DNA of 64,000 nt from Streptomyces sp. TP-A0356 (GTDB lineage: Bacteria > Actinomycetota > Actinomycetes > Streptomycetales > Streptomycetaceae), in contig NZ_BBZJ01000025.1 of assembly GCF_001417775.1 (NCBI RefSeq), positions 1-64,000 of the forward strand, given 5' to 3'. Positions 54,199-63,191 of the stretch are shown here, one piece after another (position 1 is the stretch's first letter; each line of letters opens with the position of its first letter). The notes below the pieces were generated by a model. That model was not told the DNA's origin. It searched no databases and saw nothing but the letters and a program-made list of their open reading frames with translations. The position numbers and the translations under genes are program-made.

Positions 54199-55398
54199 GT
54201 GCGTCTCACCCGAACCCTCAAGGCCACCGCCGCCGCCGCGGTGCTGCTCGCGGCCACCGCCTGCGGCTCGTCCGGCTCGGGCGGCTCGTCCCCGTCGACG
54301 GGCCTCAACCCGCCGGACATGAAGGCGCAGTCGAAGCTGGGCAAGACCGAGGGCCAGGTCAACCTCGTCGCCTGGGCCGGCTATATCGAGAACGGCTCCA
54401 ACGATCCCAAGGTCAACTGGGTCAGCGACTTCCAGAAGCAGACCGGCTGTCAGGTCCACTCCAAGGTCGCCGCCAGCTCCGACGAGATGGTCAAGCTGAT
54501 GAAGACCGGCGAGTACGACGCCGTCTCCGCCTCCGGCGACGCCTCCCTGCGCCTGATCGCCTCCGGTGACGCGGCGCCGGTCAACACCGATCTCGTGCCC
54601 AACTACAAGGACGTCTTCGGCGATCTGAAGCTGCAGGCGTGGAACTCCGTCAAGGGCAAGGCGTACGGCATCCCGCACGGACGCGGCGCCAACCTGCTGA
54701 TGTACAACACGGACAAGGTCAAGCCCGCGCCGACCTCCTGGTCCGCGGTCTTCGACGACGCGGCCAAGTACAAGGGCCACGTCACCGCGTACGACTCGCC
54801 GATCTACATCGCCGACGCCGCGCTCTATCTGAAGGCCACCAAGCCCGAGTTGAAGATCAAGGACCCGTACGCCCTCGACCAGAAGCAGTTCGACGCGGCG
54901 GTCGCCCTGCTGAAGCAGCAGAACAAGAACGTCGGCGAGTACTGGGGCGACTACCTCAAGGAGGTCTCCGCCTTCAAGAGCGGTGACTCCGTGGTCGGCA
55001 CCGCCTGGCAGGTCATCGCCAACCTCGCCAAGAGCGAGGGTGCCAAGGTCAACGCCTTCGTACCCAAGGAGGGTTCGACCGGCTGGTCCGACACCTGGAT
55101 GCTCTCGGCCAAGGCCAAGCACCCCAACTGCGCCTACAAGTGGATGGACTGGATCATCTCGCCGAAGGTGAACGCCCAGGTCGCCGAGTACTTCGGCGAG
55201 GCACCCTCCAACGCCAAGGCGTGCGACCAGACCAGCGACAAGAGCTTCTGCACCACCTTCCACGCCGCCGACACGGCCTACTGGAAGAACGTCGCCTTCT
55301 GGAACACGCCCATCGAGCAGTGCCTCGACGGCCGTACGGACGTCAAGTGCGTGCCGTACGCCAAGTGGGTCCAGGCCTGGACCGAGATCAAGGGCTGA
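54199..55398 (+). CDS. potD: Polyamine-type ABC transporter substrate-binding lipoprotein
   Basis: 399 residues from the GTG at 54199 (ATGGAGAAC supplies the ribosome site); an in-frame ATG lies at 54187. The lipoprotein signal VRLTRTLKATAAAAVLLAAT ends at the lipidated Cys. The body fits PotD/PotF-type binding proteins: VNLVAWAGYIENGSNDPKVN, FQKQTGCQVHSKVAASSDEM, AYGIPHGRGANLLMYNTDKV and TAYDSPIYIADAALYLK. It sits on the outer face of the membrane and passes ligand to the permeases. Exact ligand unknown. Confidence 0.88.
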   Translation: MRLTRTLKATAAAAVLLAATACGSSGSGGSSPSTGLNPPDMKAQSKLGKTEGQVNLVAWAGYIENGSNDPKVNWVSDFQKQTGCQVHSKVAASSDEMVKLMKTGEYDAVSASGDASLRLIASGDAAPVNTDLVPNYKDVFGDLKLQAWNSVKGKAYGIPHGRGANLLMYNTDKVKPAPTSWSAVFDDAAKYKGHVTAYDSPIYIADAALYLKATKPELKIKDPYALDQKQFDAAVALLKQQNKNVGEYWGDYLKEVSAFKSGDSVVGTAWQVIANLAKSEGAKVNAFVPKEGSTGWSDTWMLSAKAKHPNCAYKWMDWIISPKVNAQVAEYFGEAPSNAKACDQTSDKSFCTTFHAADTAYWKNVAFWNTPIEQCLDGRTDVKCVPYAKWVQAWTEIKG

Positions 55399-55408
55399 GG
55401 GCACGACG

Positions 55409-56299
55409 ATGACCGCAAGCCTGCCTGCCGCCGGACGGACCCCCGTCCGGCGGCTCGCCGGGCTGCTGCACCGCCGTCGGCGGCTGCGGCTGTCCCTCCT
55501 GCTGACCGCCCCCCTGCTGTGGCTGGCCGTGCTCTATCTCGGCTCGCTCGGCGTGCTGTTCGTCTCGGCGTTCTGGACGACGAACTCCTTCACCTCCGAG
55601 GTGGTGAGGGTCTGGTCGACCGACAACTTCAACGCGCTGCTGACCACACCCGTCTTCCGGCAGGTGATCCTGCGCAGCGTCGGCGTGGCCCTCGCGGTCA
55701 CCGTCCTGTGCGCGGTGATCGCCTTCCCGCTGGCCTTCTACACCGCGCGGGTCGCTCGCCCCCGGTGGCGCCCCCTGCTGGTGGTGGCGATCCTCACCCC
55801 GCTGTGGGCGAGCTACCTGGTCAAGGTGTACGCCTGGCGGCTGATCCTGTCCCAGGGCGGGCTCGCCGACTGGATGCTGAAGCCGTTCGGGATCGGCGGA
55901 CCCGGCTTCGGCCTGCCGGCGGCCGTCATGACGCTGACGTATCTCTGGCTGCCGTACATGATCCTGCCGGTCCACACGGCCCTGGAACAGCTGCCCGCCG
56001 ACCTCCTCGACGCGTCGGCGGACCTCGGGGCGCGGCCCGGCCGGACCTTCCGCTCGGTCGTGCTGCCGATGGTGCTGCCGTCCGTCGCCGCCGGTTCCGT
56101 CTTCACCTTCTCGCTCAGCCTCGGTGACTACATCACCGTGCAGATCGTGGGCGGCAAGACGCAGCTGATCGGCAACCTCGTCTACTCCAACATCGAACTC
56201 AACCTGCCCATGGCCGCCGCGCTGGGCACGGTTCCGGTGGTGGTCATCGTGCTGTACCTGCTGGCGATGCGCCGCACGGGCGCGCTCAGCAGCCTCTAG
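55409..56299 (+). CDS. potB: ABC transporter permease, PotB type
   Basis: 296 residues with six predicted membrane helices. The inner-membrane coupling motif is DLLDASADLGARPGRTFRSV followed by VLPMVLPSVAAGSVFTF, the EAA-loop pattern. It starts 10 bases after the binding-protein gene. It pairs with the next permease to form the channel. Typical of polyamine/2-aminoethylphosphonate importers. Confidence 0.9.
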   Translation: MTASLPAAGRTPVRRLAGLLHRRRRLRLSLLLTAPLLWLAVLYLGSLGVLFVSAFWTTNSFTSEVVRVWSTDNFNALLTTPVFRQVILRSVGVALAVTVLCAVIAFPLAFYTARVARPRWRPLLVVAILTPLWASYLVKVYAWRLILSQGGLADWMLKPFGIGGPGFGLPAAVMTLTYLWLPYMILPVHTALEQLPADLLDASADLGARPGRTFRSVVLPMVLPSVAAGSVFTFSLSLGDYITVQIVGGKTQLIGNLVYSNIELNLPMAAALGTVPVVVIVLYLLAMRRTGALSSL

Positions 56300-56314
56300 A
56301 AGAGGTCCCTCGTC

Positions 56315-57130
56315 ATGCAACTGTCCCGCTCCGCGCGCATCGCGCTGCGCGTCGCCGCAGGGCTCGGCTTCGCGGTCATCTACGTCCCGCTCGCGCTCGT
56401 GCTGGTCAACTCCTTCAACCCCGACCGCAGCGCGAGCTGGCCGCCGCCCGGGTGGACCGTCCACTGGTGGTCGGTGGCCTGGGAGAACGCGGGGGCCCGC
56501 AACGCGCTGTGGGTCTCGGTCAAGGCGGGCCTCGGCGCCACCGCGATCGCGCTGGTGCTCGGCACGCTGATCGCCTTCGCGGTGGCCCGGCACCGCTTCT
56601 TCGGCCGCGACGCCATCTCCTTCGTGGTCGTCCTGCCGATCGCGCTGCCCGGTATCGTCACGGGCATCGCGCTCAACTCCGCGTTCAGTACGGTCCTGCA
56701 GCCCCTGGGGGTCGGCCTCGGCCTGTTCACGGTGATCGTCGGGCACGCCACCTTCTGCATCGTCGTCGTCTTCAACAACGTGGTCGCACGGCTGCGCCGC
56801 ACCTCCGGCTCCTACGAGGACGCGGCGATGGACCTGGGAGCCGACACCTTCCGCGCCTTCGTCGACGTCACGTTCCCGCTGGTGCGCTCGGCGCTGTTCG
56901 CGGGCGCGCTGCTCGCCTTCGCGCTGTCCTTCGACGAGATCGTGGTGACGACGTTCACGGCCGGGCCGGGCGTCGAGACCCTCCCCATCTGGATCTTCAA
57001 CAACATGACCCGCCCTCAGCAGGCCCCGGTCGTGAACGTGGTGGCGGCGGTGCTCGTCCTGCTGTCGGTGATCCCGATCTACATCGCCCAGCGGATGTCG
57101 GCGGACACGGCGACGGAGAGCAGGATCTAG
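56315..57130 (+). CDS. potC: ABC transporter permease, PotC type
   Basis: 271 residues, six predicted helices. The PotC-like N-terminus reads YVPLALVLVNSFNPDRSASW with WTVHWWSVAWENAGA. The EAA loop is YEDAAMDLGADTFRAFVDVT, followed by FPLVRSALFAGALLAFALSF and DEIVVTTFTAG. It starts 15 bases after PotB and ends directly at a strong terminator, closing the operon. Confidence 0.9.
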   Translation: MQLSRSARIALRVAAGLGFAVIYVPLALVLVNSFNPDRSASWPPPGWTVHWWSVAWENAGARNALWVSVKAGLGATAIALVLGTLIAFAVARHRFFGRDAISFVVVLPIALPGIVTGIALNSAFSTVLQPLGVGLGLFTVIVGHATFCIVVVFNNVVARLRRTSGSYEDAAMDLGADTFRAFVDVTFPLVRSALFAGALLAFALSFDEIVVTTFTAGPGVETLPIWIFNNMTRPQQAPVVNVVAAVLVLLSVIPIYIAQRMSADTATESRI

Positions 57131-57157
57131 GGGGCGCCGCCTGCGAGGCGGCGCCCC
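57131..57157. terminator. Strong hairpin after the PotC gene
   Basis: GGGGCGCCGCCT (57131-57142), loop GCG, AGGCGGCGCCCC (57146-57157): a perfect 12-bp stem immediately after the stop codon. Confidence 0.85.
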
Positions 57158-57181
57158 GGTTACGGTTACGGTTACGGTTAC
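57158..57181. repeat. GGTTAC hexamer x4
   Basis: Four exact head-to-tail GGTTAC units between the PotC terminator and the LacI operator region. Simple-sequence tract; length may vary between strains. Confidence 0.8.
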
Positions 57182-57217
57182 GCAAGCCGCTTGCGCTCCT
57201 TGCGCTAGTCTTGCGCT
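57181..57217. promoter_or_regulatory. Clustered CTTGCG operators in the LacI promoter
   Basis: CTTGCGCT occurs three times at 57190, 57199 and 57210, ending two bases before the LacI ATG. CGCAAG (57181-57186) and CTTGCG (57190-57195) form an inverted repeat with a 3-base centre. The repeats resemble the CTTGCAG direct repeats of the maltose regulator MalR. Likely autoregulation. Confidence 0.65.
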
Positions 57218-57218
57218 C

Positions 57219-58214
57219 ATGACGCGACGACTTGCTGAGGTGGCGAAGAAGGTCGGGGTCAGTGAGGCCACGGTCAGCCGGGTGCTCAACGGGAAGCCCG
57301 GTGTCTCCGAGGCCACCCGGCAGGCCGTGCTCTCCGCGCTCGACGTCCTCGGCTACGAGCGGCCCACGCAGCTGCGCGGCGAGCGCGCGCGGCTCGTGGG
57401 GCTCGTCCTGCCGGAGTTGCAGAACCCGATCTTCCCCGCGTTCGCCGAGGTGATCGGCGGCGCACTCGCCCAGCTCGGACTGACGCCCGTGCTGTGCACG
57501 CAGACCAAGGGCGGCGTCTCCGAGGCCGACTATGTGACGCTGCTGCTGCAGCAGCAGGTCTCCGGCGTCGTCTTCGCCGGCGGCCTGTACGCGCAGGCCG
57601 ACGCCCCGCACGACCACTACCGCCTGCTCGCGGACCGCAACATCCCGGTGGTCCTGGTCAACGCGGCCATCGAGCACCTCGGCTTCCCGGGCGTCTCCTG
57701 CGACGACGCCGTGGCCGTGGAGCAGGCGTGGCGGCACCTCGCCTCGCTCGGCCACGAGCGGATCGGGCTCGTGCTCGGGCCCGGCGACCATGTGCCGTCG
57801 GCGCGGAAGCTCGCGGCGGCCCGGACCCTGGCCGACGTTCCCGACGAGTTCGTGGCACGCGCCATCTTCTCCATCGAGGGCGGTCACGCCGCGGCCTCCC
57901 GGCTCATCGACCGCGGGGTCACCGGTATCGTCTGCGCCAGCGACCCGCTCGGGCTGGGAGCGGTGAGGGCGGCCCGCCGCAAGGGACTTGACGTACCGTC
58001 ACAGATCTCGGTGGTGGGCTACGACGACTCCGCGCTCATGAACTGCACCGAGCCTCCGCTGACCACCGTGCGCCAGCCCATCGAGTCCATGGGCCGGGCC
58101 GCCGTGGAACTGCTGAACGCGCAGATCGGCGGCACCGCCGTACCCGCGGAAGAGCTGCTGTTCGAGCCGGAGTTGGTGGTACGGGGATCCACCGCGCAAG
58201 CGCCGCGCGACTAG
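57219..58214 (+). CDS. LacI-family transcriptional regulator of the alpha-glucan locus
   Basis: 331 residues, ATG at 57219. The N-terminal HTH and hinge read RRLAEVAKKVGVSEATVSRV and LNGKPGVSEATRQAVLSALD, followed by a periplasmic-binding-protein-like ligand domain (RLVGLVLPELQNPIFPAFAE, VVLVNAAIEHLGFPGVSCDD, HERIGLVLGPGDH, ISVVGYDDSALMNCTEPPLT). It resembles maltose/alpha-glucoside regulators (MalR, AglR). It is upstream of and collinear with the sugar importer and glucosidases, so a di- or oligo-alpha-glucoside is the likely inducer. A CTTGCG half-site also occurs at 58258-58263 before the binding-protein gene. Confidence 0.9.
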   Translation: MTRRLAEVAKKVGVSEATVSRVLNGKPGVSEATRQAVLSALDVLGYERPTQLRGERARLVGLVLPELQNPIFPAFAEVIGGALAQLGLTPVLCTQTKGGVSEADYVTLLLQQQVSGVVFAGGLYAQADAPHDHYRLLADRNIPVVLVNAAIEHLGFPGVSCDDAVAVEQAWRHLASLGHERIGLVLGPGDHVPSARKLAAARTLADVPDEFVARAIFSIEGGHAAASRLIDRGVTGIVCASDPLGLGAVRAARRKGLDVPSQISVVGYDDSALMNCTEPPLTTVRQPIESMGRAAVELLNAQIGGTAVPAEELLFEPELVVRGSTAQAPRD

Positions 58215-58225
58215 AGATCCATCCT

Positions 58226-58263
58226 TCTGTCAATCAATTACAGAATCTGCGCGACATCTTGCG
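58226..58263. promoter_or_regulatory. Promoter/operator region of the sugar ABC operon
   Basis: TCTGT (58226-58230) and ACAGA (58240-58244) form a short inverted repeat in an AT-rich patch, with a CTTGCG half-site at 58258-58263 like those before the LacI gene. The binding-protein ATG follows at 58326. Confidence 0.4.
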
Positions 58264-58325
58264 GAAGGATGTCGGCGGTGCTTGAGTGTGCGGCGCCCAC
58301 CGCTCCTGCCCAAAGGGGTCCACCG

Positions 58326-59666
58326 ATGAGAAGCACCGGGTTCCGCCGTACCTTCGTCGCGCTCAGCGTCTGTTCCCTCGCTCTCACCGCCTGTGGGTCG
58401 AACAGCGACTCCGCCGGCGGCGCAACGCGCATCACGGTCAACTGCATGCCTCCCAAGAGCGCCAAGGTCGACCGCGGCTTCTTCGAGCAGGACATCGCCT
58501 CCTTCGAGAAGCAGAACCCGGGCATCGACGTCGTCGCCCATGACGCGTTCCCCTGCGAGGACCCCAAGACCTTCGACGCCAAGCTCGCCGGCGGCCAGAT
58601 GGAGGACGTGTTCTACACGTACTTCACCGACGTCCGGCATGTCGTCGGCGTCCACCAGGCCGCCGACCTCACGCCCTACATCAAGGAGCTGAAGAGCTAC
58701 GACACCATCCAGAAGCAGCTGCGCGACATCTACACGGTCGACGGCAAGATCTACGGCGTCCCGCGCACCGGCTACTCGATGGGCCTGATCTACAACCGCA
58801 AGCTCTTCCAGAGGGCGGGACTCGATCCCAACAGGCCCCCCGCCACCTGGGACGAGGTCCGTGCCGACGCCAAGAGGATCGCCGCGCTCGGAGGCGGCAC
58901 CGTCGGATACGCCGACTACAGCGCCCAGAACCAGGGTGGCTGGCACTTCACCGCCGAGATGTACTCACAGGGCGGCGACGTCGTCGGCGCCGACGGCAAG
59001 AAGGCCACCGTCGACACCCCCGAGGGCCACGCCGTCCTGCAGAACCTGCACGACATGCGCTGGACGGACGACTCGATGGGCAGCAAGCAGCTCCTCGTCA
59101 TCAACGACGTCCAGCAGATGATGGGCTCCGGCAAGCTCGGCATGTACCTCTCCGCACCCGACAACATCCCGATCCTGGTGAAGGAGAAGGGCGGCAACTA
59201 CACGGACCTGGCACTCGCCCCCATGCCCGGCGGCAAGGGCACCCTCATCGGCGGCGACGGCTACATGTTCAACAAGAAGGCCACACCCGCGCAGATCAGG
59301 GCCGGCCTGAAGTGGATCGACCACATGTTCCTCACCCCGGGCAAGGGCTTCCTCGGCGACTACGCCCGCGCCAAGAGGGCGAACGCCCCGGTCGGCCTGC
59401 CCGAGCCACGCCTGTTCACCGGCGCCGCCGACGCCAGGGACCAGCAGGTCAAGAAGGCCAACGCCAACGTCCCCGTCGAGAACTACCAGGCCTTCCTCGA
59501 CGGCAACCAGCAGCTGACGATGAAGATCGAGCCGCCCCAGGCCCAGCAGATCTACTCCGTGCTGGACAGCGCCGTCTCCGCCGTCCTCACCAAGAAGGAC
59601 GCCGACATCGACCGGCTCCTCAAGGACGCGTCCGGCAAGATCGACGGCATCCTGGCCCGGGGCTGA
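58326..59666 (+). CDS. Sugar ABC transporter substrate-binding lipoprotein
   Basis: 446 residues from the ATG at 58326 with AAAGGGG ahead. The lipoprotein signal MRSTGFRRTFVALSVCSLAL ends in TACGS. The mature protein matches family 1 solute-binding proteins of oligosaccharide importers (ASFEKQNPGIDVVAHDAFPC, IYGVPRTGYSMGLIYNRKLF, GGDGYMFNKKATPAQIRAGL). It captures sugar outside the membrane. The two permeases follow, but there is no ATPase gene in the cluster; streptomycetes often use a shared MsiK-type ATPase encoded elsewhere. Confidence 0.9.
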   Translation: MRSTGFRRTFVALSVCSLALTACGSNSDSAGGATRITVNCMPPKSAKVDRGFFEQDIASFEKQNPGIDVVAHDAFPCEDPKTFDAKLAGGQMEDVFYTYFTDVRHVVGVHQAADLTPYIKELKSYDTIQKQLRDIYTVDGKIYGVPRTGYSMGLIYNRKLFQRAGLDPNRPPATWDEVRADAKRIAALGGGTVGYADYSAQNQGGWHFTAEMYSQGGDVVGADGKKATVDTPEGHAVLQNLHDMRWTDDSMGSKQLLVINDVQQMMGSGKLGMYLSAPDNIPILVKEKGGNYTDLALAPMPGGKGTLIGGDGYMFNKKATPAQIRAGLKWIDHMFLTPGKGFLGDYARAKRANAPVGLPEPRLFTGAADARDQQVKKANANVPVENYQAFLDGNQQLTMKIEPPQAQQIYSVLDSAVSAVLTKKDADIDRLLKDASGKIDGILARG

Positions 59667-59671
59667 CGGCG

Positions 59672-60646
59672 ATGACCCCCGGGGTGACCCCGATGACCAA
59701 GGCCGCGGCCCGGCCCGTCGAGGCGATCGCCGTCCGTCCCGTCCAGGCGCCGTCCCCGGCGGGGGGCCGGGGGCGGCGCCGCCTCGCCGACCAGTCCGGC
59801 GCGTACGCCTTCCTGCTGGGCGGCCTGCTCTGTTTCGCGCTGTTCTCCTGGTACCCGGCGATCCGCGCGGTCGTGATCGCGTTCCAGAAGTACACACCGG
59901 GCTCCCCGCCCGAGTGGGTCGGCACCGCCAACTTCACCCGGGTCCTGCACGACCCCGAGTTCACGGCGGCCTGGCGCAACACCCTCACCTTCACCCTGCT
60001 CGCGCTCCTCATCGGCTTCGCCGTGCCGTTCGTGCTGGCGCTCGTCCTCAACGAACTGCGGCACGCCAAGGCGTTCTTCAGGGTCGTGGTCTATCTGCCG
60101 GTGATGATCCCGCCGGTGGTGAGCGCCCTGCTGTGGAAGTGGTTCTACGACCCCGGAGCCGGCCTCGCCAACGAGGCGCTGCGCTTCCTCCAGCTGCCCA
60201 CCTCGAACTGGTCCAACGGCGCCGACACGGCCCTGGTCTCCCTGGTCGTCGTCGCCACCTGGGCCAACATGGGCGGCACGGTCCTCATCTACCTGGCCGC
60301 GCTGCAGGGCATCCCGGGCGAGCTGTACGAGGCGGCCGAGCTCGACGGCGCGAACCTGCTCCAGCGCATCCGGCACGTGACCATCCCGCAGACCCGGTTC
60401 GTGGTCCTGATGCTGATGCTGCTTCAGATCATCGCCACCATGCAGGTCTTCACCGAACCCTTCGTGATCACGGGGGGCGGTCCGGAGAACGCGACCGTCA
60501 CCGTCCTCTACCTGATCTACAAGTACGCCTTCCTCTACAACGACTTCGGTGGCGCCTGCGCCCTGAGCGTGATGCTGCTCGTGCTGCTGAGCGCCTTCTC
60601 CGCGGTCTATCTCCGCCTGACCCGCAGTGCCGGGGAGGTCTCATGA
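59672..60646 (+). CDS. Sugar ABC transporter permease (MalF-like)
   Basis: 324 residues from the ATG at 59672; a second ATG at 59693 is possible. It has an N-terminal cytoplasmic Pro/Arg-rich stretch of about 40 residues, then six membrane helices. The EAA loop reads YEAAELDGANLLQRIRHVTI then PQTRFVVLMLMLLQ, and PFVITGGGPENATVTVLYLI is typical of MalF-type proteins. It starts 5 bases after the binding-protein stop and overlaps the next gene by 4 bases (ATGA). Confidence 0.92.
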   Translation: MTPGVTPMTKAAARPVEAIAVRPVQAPSPAGGRGRRRLADQSGAYAFLLGGLLCFALFSWYPAIRAVVIAFQKYTPGSPPEWVGTANFTRVLHDPEFTAAWRNTLTFTLLALLIGFAVPFVLALVLNELRHAKAFFRVVVYLPVMIPPVVSALLWKWFYDPGAGLANEALRFLQLPTSNWSNGADTALVSLVVVATWANMGGTVLIYLAALQGIPGELYEAAELDGANLLQRIRHVTIPQTRFVVLMLMLLQIIATMQVFTEPFVITGGGPENATVTVLYLIYKYAFLYNDFGGACALSVMLLVLLSAFSAVYLRLTRSAGEVS

Positions 60647-61521
60647 GCAGCACCCGCACGCTGGTCTCGCCGCTCACCCTGTCCCGCCCGCGCGGCAAGG
60701 CCGCCTACTGGACCGTGTTCACGGGTGTCGTCCTGCTCTTCGCGCTCGCCTTCCTCTTCCCCGTGTACTGGATGGTCACCGGCGCCATGAAGTCACCGGA
60801 CGAAGTGGTGCGCACCCCGCCCACCCTCGTTCCGGACCACTGGCACCTCAGCGGCTACACCGACGCATGGGACCTGATGCAGCTGCCGACCCACCTGTGG
60901 AACACGGTCGTCCAGGCGGCCGGCGCCTGGCTGCTGCAGCTCGTCCTGTGCACGGCCGCCGCCTACTCGCTCTCCAGGCTCCGGCCGGTCTTCGGCAGGG
61001 TGATCCTCGGCGGCATCCTCGCCACCCTGATGGTCCCGGCCCAGGCCCTCGTCGTACCGAAGTACCTGACCGTCGCGGACCTCCCGCTGATCCACACCAG
61101 CCTGCTCAACGACCCGCTCGGCATCTGGCTGCCCGCCGTCGCCAACGCCTTCAACCTCTATCTCCTCAAGCGGTTCTTCGACCAGATCCCGCGGGACGTC
61201 CTGGAGGCCGCCGAGATCGACGGCGCCGGCCGGCTGCGCACCCTGTGGTCGATCGTGCTGCCGATGTCCCGGCCGGTCCTGGGAGTCGTCTCGATCTTCG
61301 CGTTGGTCGCGGTGTGGCAGGACTTCCTCTGGCCGCTGATGGTCTTCTCCGACACCGACAAGCAGCCGATCAGCGTCGCGCTCGTCCAGCTGTCGCAGAA
61401 CATCCCGCTGACCGTGCTCGTCGCCGCGATGGTTATCGCCAGCATCCCCATGGTCGCGATGTTCCTGGTCTTCCAGCGGCACATCATCGCCGGGATCAGC
61501 GCAGGCAGCACGAAGGGCTGA
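60643..61521 (+). CDS. Sugar ABC transporter permease (MalG-like)
   Basis: 292 residues, six helices. YWMVTGAMKSPDEVVRTPPT is the conserved outer segment of MalG-type permeases. The EAA loop is LEAAEIDGAGRLRTLWSIVL with PMSRPVLGVVSIFALVAVWQ. It is coupled by the ATGA overlap to the MalF-like gene and followed 34 bases later by the alpha-glucosidase. Confidence 0.92.
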   Translation: MSSTRTLVSPLTLSRPRGKAAYWTVFTGVVLLFALAFLFPVYWMVTGAMKSPDEVVRTPPTLVPDHWHLSGYTDAWDLMQLPTHLWNTVVQAAGAWLLQLVLCTAAAYSLSRLRPVFGRVILGGILATLMVPAQALVVPKYLTVADLPLIHTSLLNDPLGIWLPAVANAFNLYLLKRFFDQIPRDVLEAAEIDGAGRLRTLWSIVLPMSRPVLGVVSIFALVAVWQDFLWPLMVFSDTDKQPISVALVQLSQNIPLTVLVAAMVIASIPMVAMFLVFQRHIIAGISAGSTKG

Positions 61522-61555
61522 CACAGCCACCCCCTTCACAGAAAGGCAACGCACC

Positions 61556-63145
61556 GTGGGACAGCCCACCCCTGCCCGCCCACAGCACGACTGGTGGCGC
61601 ACCGCCGTCATCTACCAGGTGTACGTCCGCAGCTTCGCGGACGGCGACGGCGACGGCACCGGCGACCTCGCGGGCGTCCGCGCGAGGCTGCCCTACCTCG
61701 CCGAACTCGGCGTGGACGCCCTCTGGTTCAACCCCTGGTACCTGTCGCCGCTGAAGGACGGCGGCTACGACGTCGCCGACTACCGCGCCATAGACCCCGC
61801 CTTCGGCACCCTCGCGGAGGCCGAGAAGCTCATCGCGGAGGCACGGGAGTCGGGCATCCGCACGATCGTCGACATCGTCCCCAACCATGTCTCCGACCAG
61901 CACCCGTGGTTCCGCGCCGCCCGCGCGGGCGGCCCCGAGCGCGCACTGTTCCACATCCGCCCGGGCCGCGGGCCGCACGGGGAACTGCCGCCGAACGACT
62001 GGCAGTCCCAGTTCGGGGGCCCCGCCTGGTCACGGCTCGACGACGGCGAGTGGTACCTGCATCTGTTCGCCCCCGAACAGCCCGACCTCGACTGGTCCCA
62101 CCCGGTGGTCCGCCAGGAACACGAGGACGTCCTGCGGTTCTGGTTCGACCGCGGCGTGGCGGGCGTGCGCATCGACTCCGCGGCCCTGCTCGCCAAGGAC
62201 CCGGACCTGCCGGACTTCGTCGAGGGGCGCGACCCGCATCCGTACGTCGACCGCGACGAACTCCACGACGTCTACCGCTCCTGGCGCGCGATCGCCGACG
62301 AGTACGGCGGAGTCTTCGTCGGCGAGGTCTGGCTCCCCGACAGCGAACGCTTCGCCCGCTATCTGCGCCCCGACGAGCTGCACACCGCCTTCAACTTCGC
62401 CTTCCTCACCTGCCCCTGGGACGCGGCCCGGCTGCGTACGGCGATCGACGAGACCCTCGCCGAGCACGCGCCCGTCGGCGCGCCCGCGACCTGGGTGCTG
62501 TGCAACCACGACGTGACCCGCACGGTCACCCGGTACGGCCGCGCGGACACCGCTTTCGACTTCGCCACCAAGGCCTTCGGCACCCCCACCGACCTCGCCC
62601 TCGGCACCCGCCGAGCCCGGGCCGCGGCCCTGCTCTCGCTCGCTCTGCCGGGGTCCGTCTACGTCTACCAGGGTGAGGAACTGGGTCTGCCCGAGGTGGA
62701 GCTGCCGCCGCACCGCATCCAGGACCCGATGCACTTCCGCTCGCACGGCGTCGACCCGGGGCGGGACGGCTGCCGGGTGCCGCTGCCCTGGACGGCCGAC
62801 GCGCCGTACGCGGGCTTCGGGTCGCAGTCCGAGCCCTGGCTGCCGCAGCCCGTCGGATGGTCCGCGTACGCCGCCGACGTCCAGGCCGCCGACCCGCGCT
62901 CGATGCTCTCCCTCTACCGCCGGGCGCTACGGCTCCGGCCCGCCTTCGGTGACGGCCCGCTCACCTGGCTGGCCGCCCCGGACGGCGTCCTTGCCTTCAC
63001 CCGCGCGGAGGGCGCGATGTGCATGGTCAACCTGGCCGGCACGCCCGTCGACCTGCCCGTGCACTCCGCACTGCTGCTCAGCAGCGGCCCGCTGGACCCC
63101 CAGGGGCGGCTGCCGAGGGACACGGCGGCCTGGCTCCGCGGCTGA
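61556..63145 (+). CDS. GH13 alpha-glucosidase
   Basis: 529 residues from a GTG with AGAAAGG ahead; no signal peptide, so cytoplasmic. The family's conserved regions are intact: DIVPNHVSDQHPWFR (region I), GVRIDSAAL with nucleophile Asp207, VGEVWLPDS with acid/base Glu257, and CNHDVTRT with Asp319. YQVYVRSFADGDGDGTGDLA is typical of oligo-1,6- and alpha-1,4-glucosidases. It would hydrolyse the oligosaccharide imported by the preceding transporter. The linkage (alpha-1,4, 1,6 or 1,3) cannot be decided by eye. Confidence 0.9.
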   Translation: MGQPTPARPQHDWWRTAVIYQVYVRSFADGDGDGTGDLAGVRARLPYLAELGVDALWFNPWYLSPLKDGGYDVADYRAIDPAFGTLAEAEKLIAEARESGIRTIVDIVPNHVSDQHPWFRAARAGGPERALFHIRPGRGPHGELPPNDWQSQFGGPAWSRLDDGEWYLHLFAPEQPDLDWSHPVVRQEHEDVLRFWFDRGVAGVRIDSAALLAKDPDLPDFVEGRDPHPYVDRDELHDVYRSWRAIADEYGGVFVGEVWLPDSERFARYLRPDELHTAFNFAFLTCPWDAARLRTAIDETLAEHAPVGAPATWVLCNHDVTRTVTRYGRADTAFDFATKAFGTPTDLALGTRRARAAALLSLALPGSVYVYQGEELGLPEVELPPHRIQDPMHFRSHGVDPGRDGCRVPLPWTADAPYAGFGSQSEPWLPQPVGWSAYAADVQAADPRSMLSLYRRALRLRPAFGDGPLTWLAAPDGVLAFTRAEGAMCMVNLAGTPVDLPVHSALLLSSGPLDPQGRLPRDTAAWLRG

Positions 63146-63191
63146 GGCCGCATCCGCTGTCCCCGAACCCCCACCAGGAAGGGATCAGCAC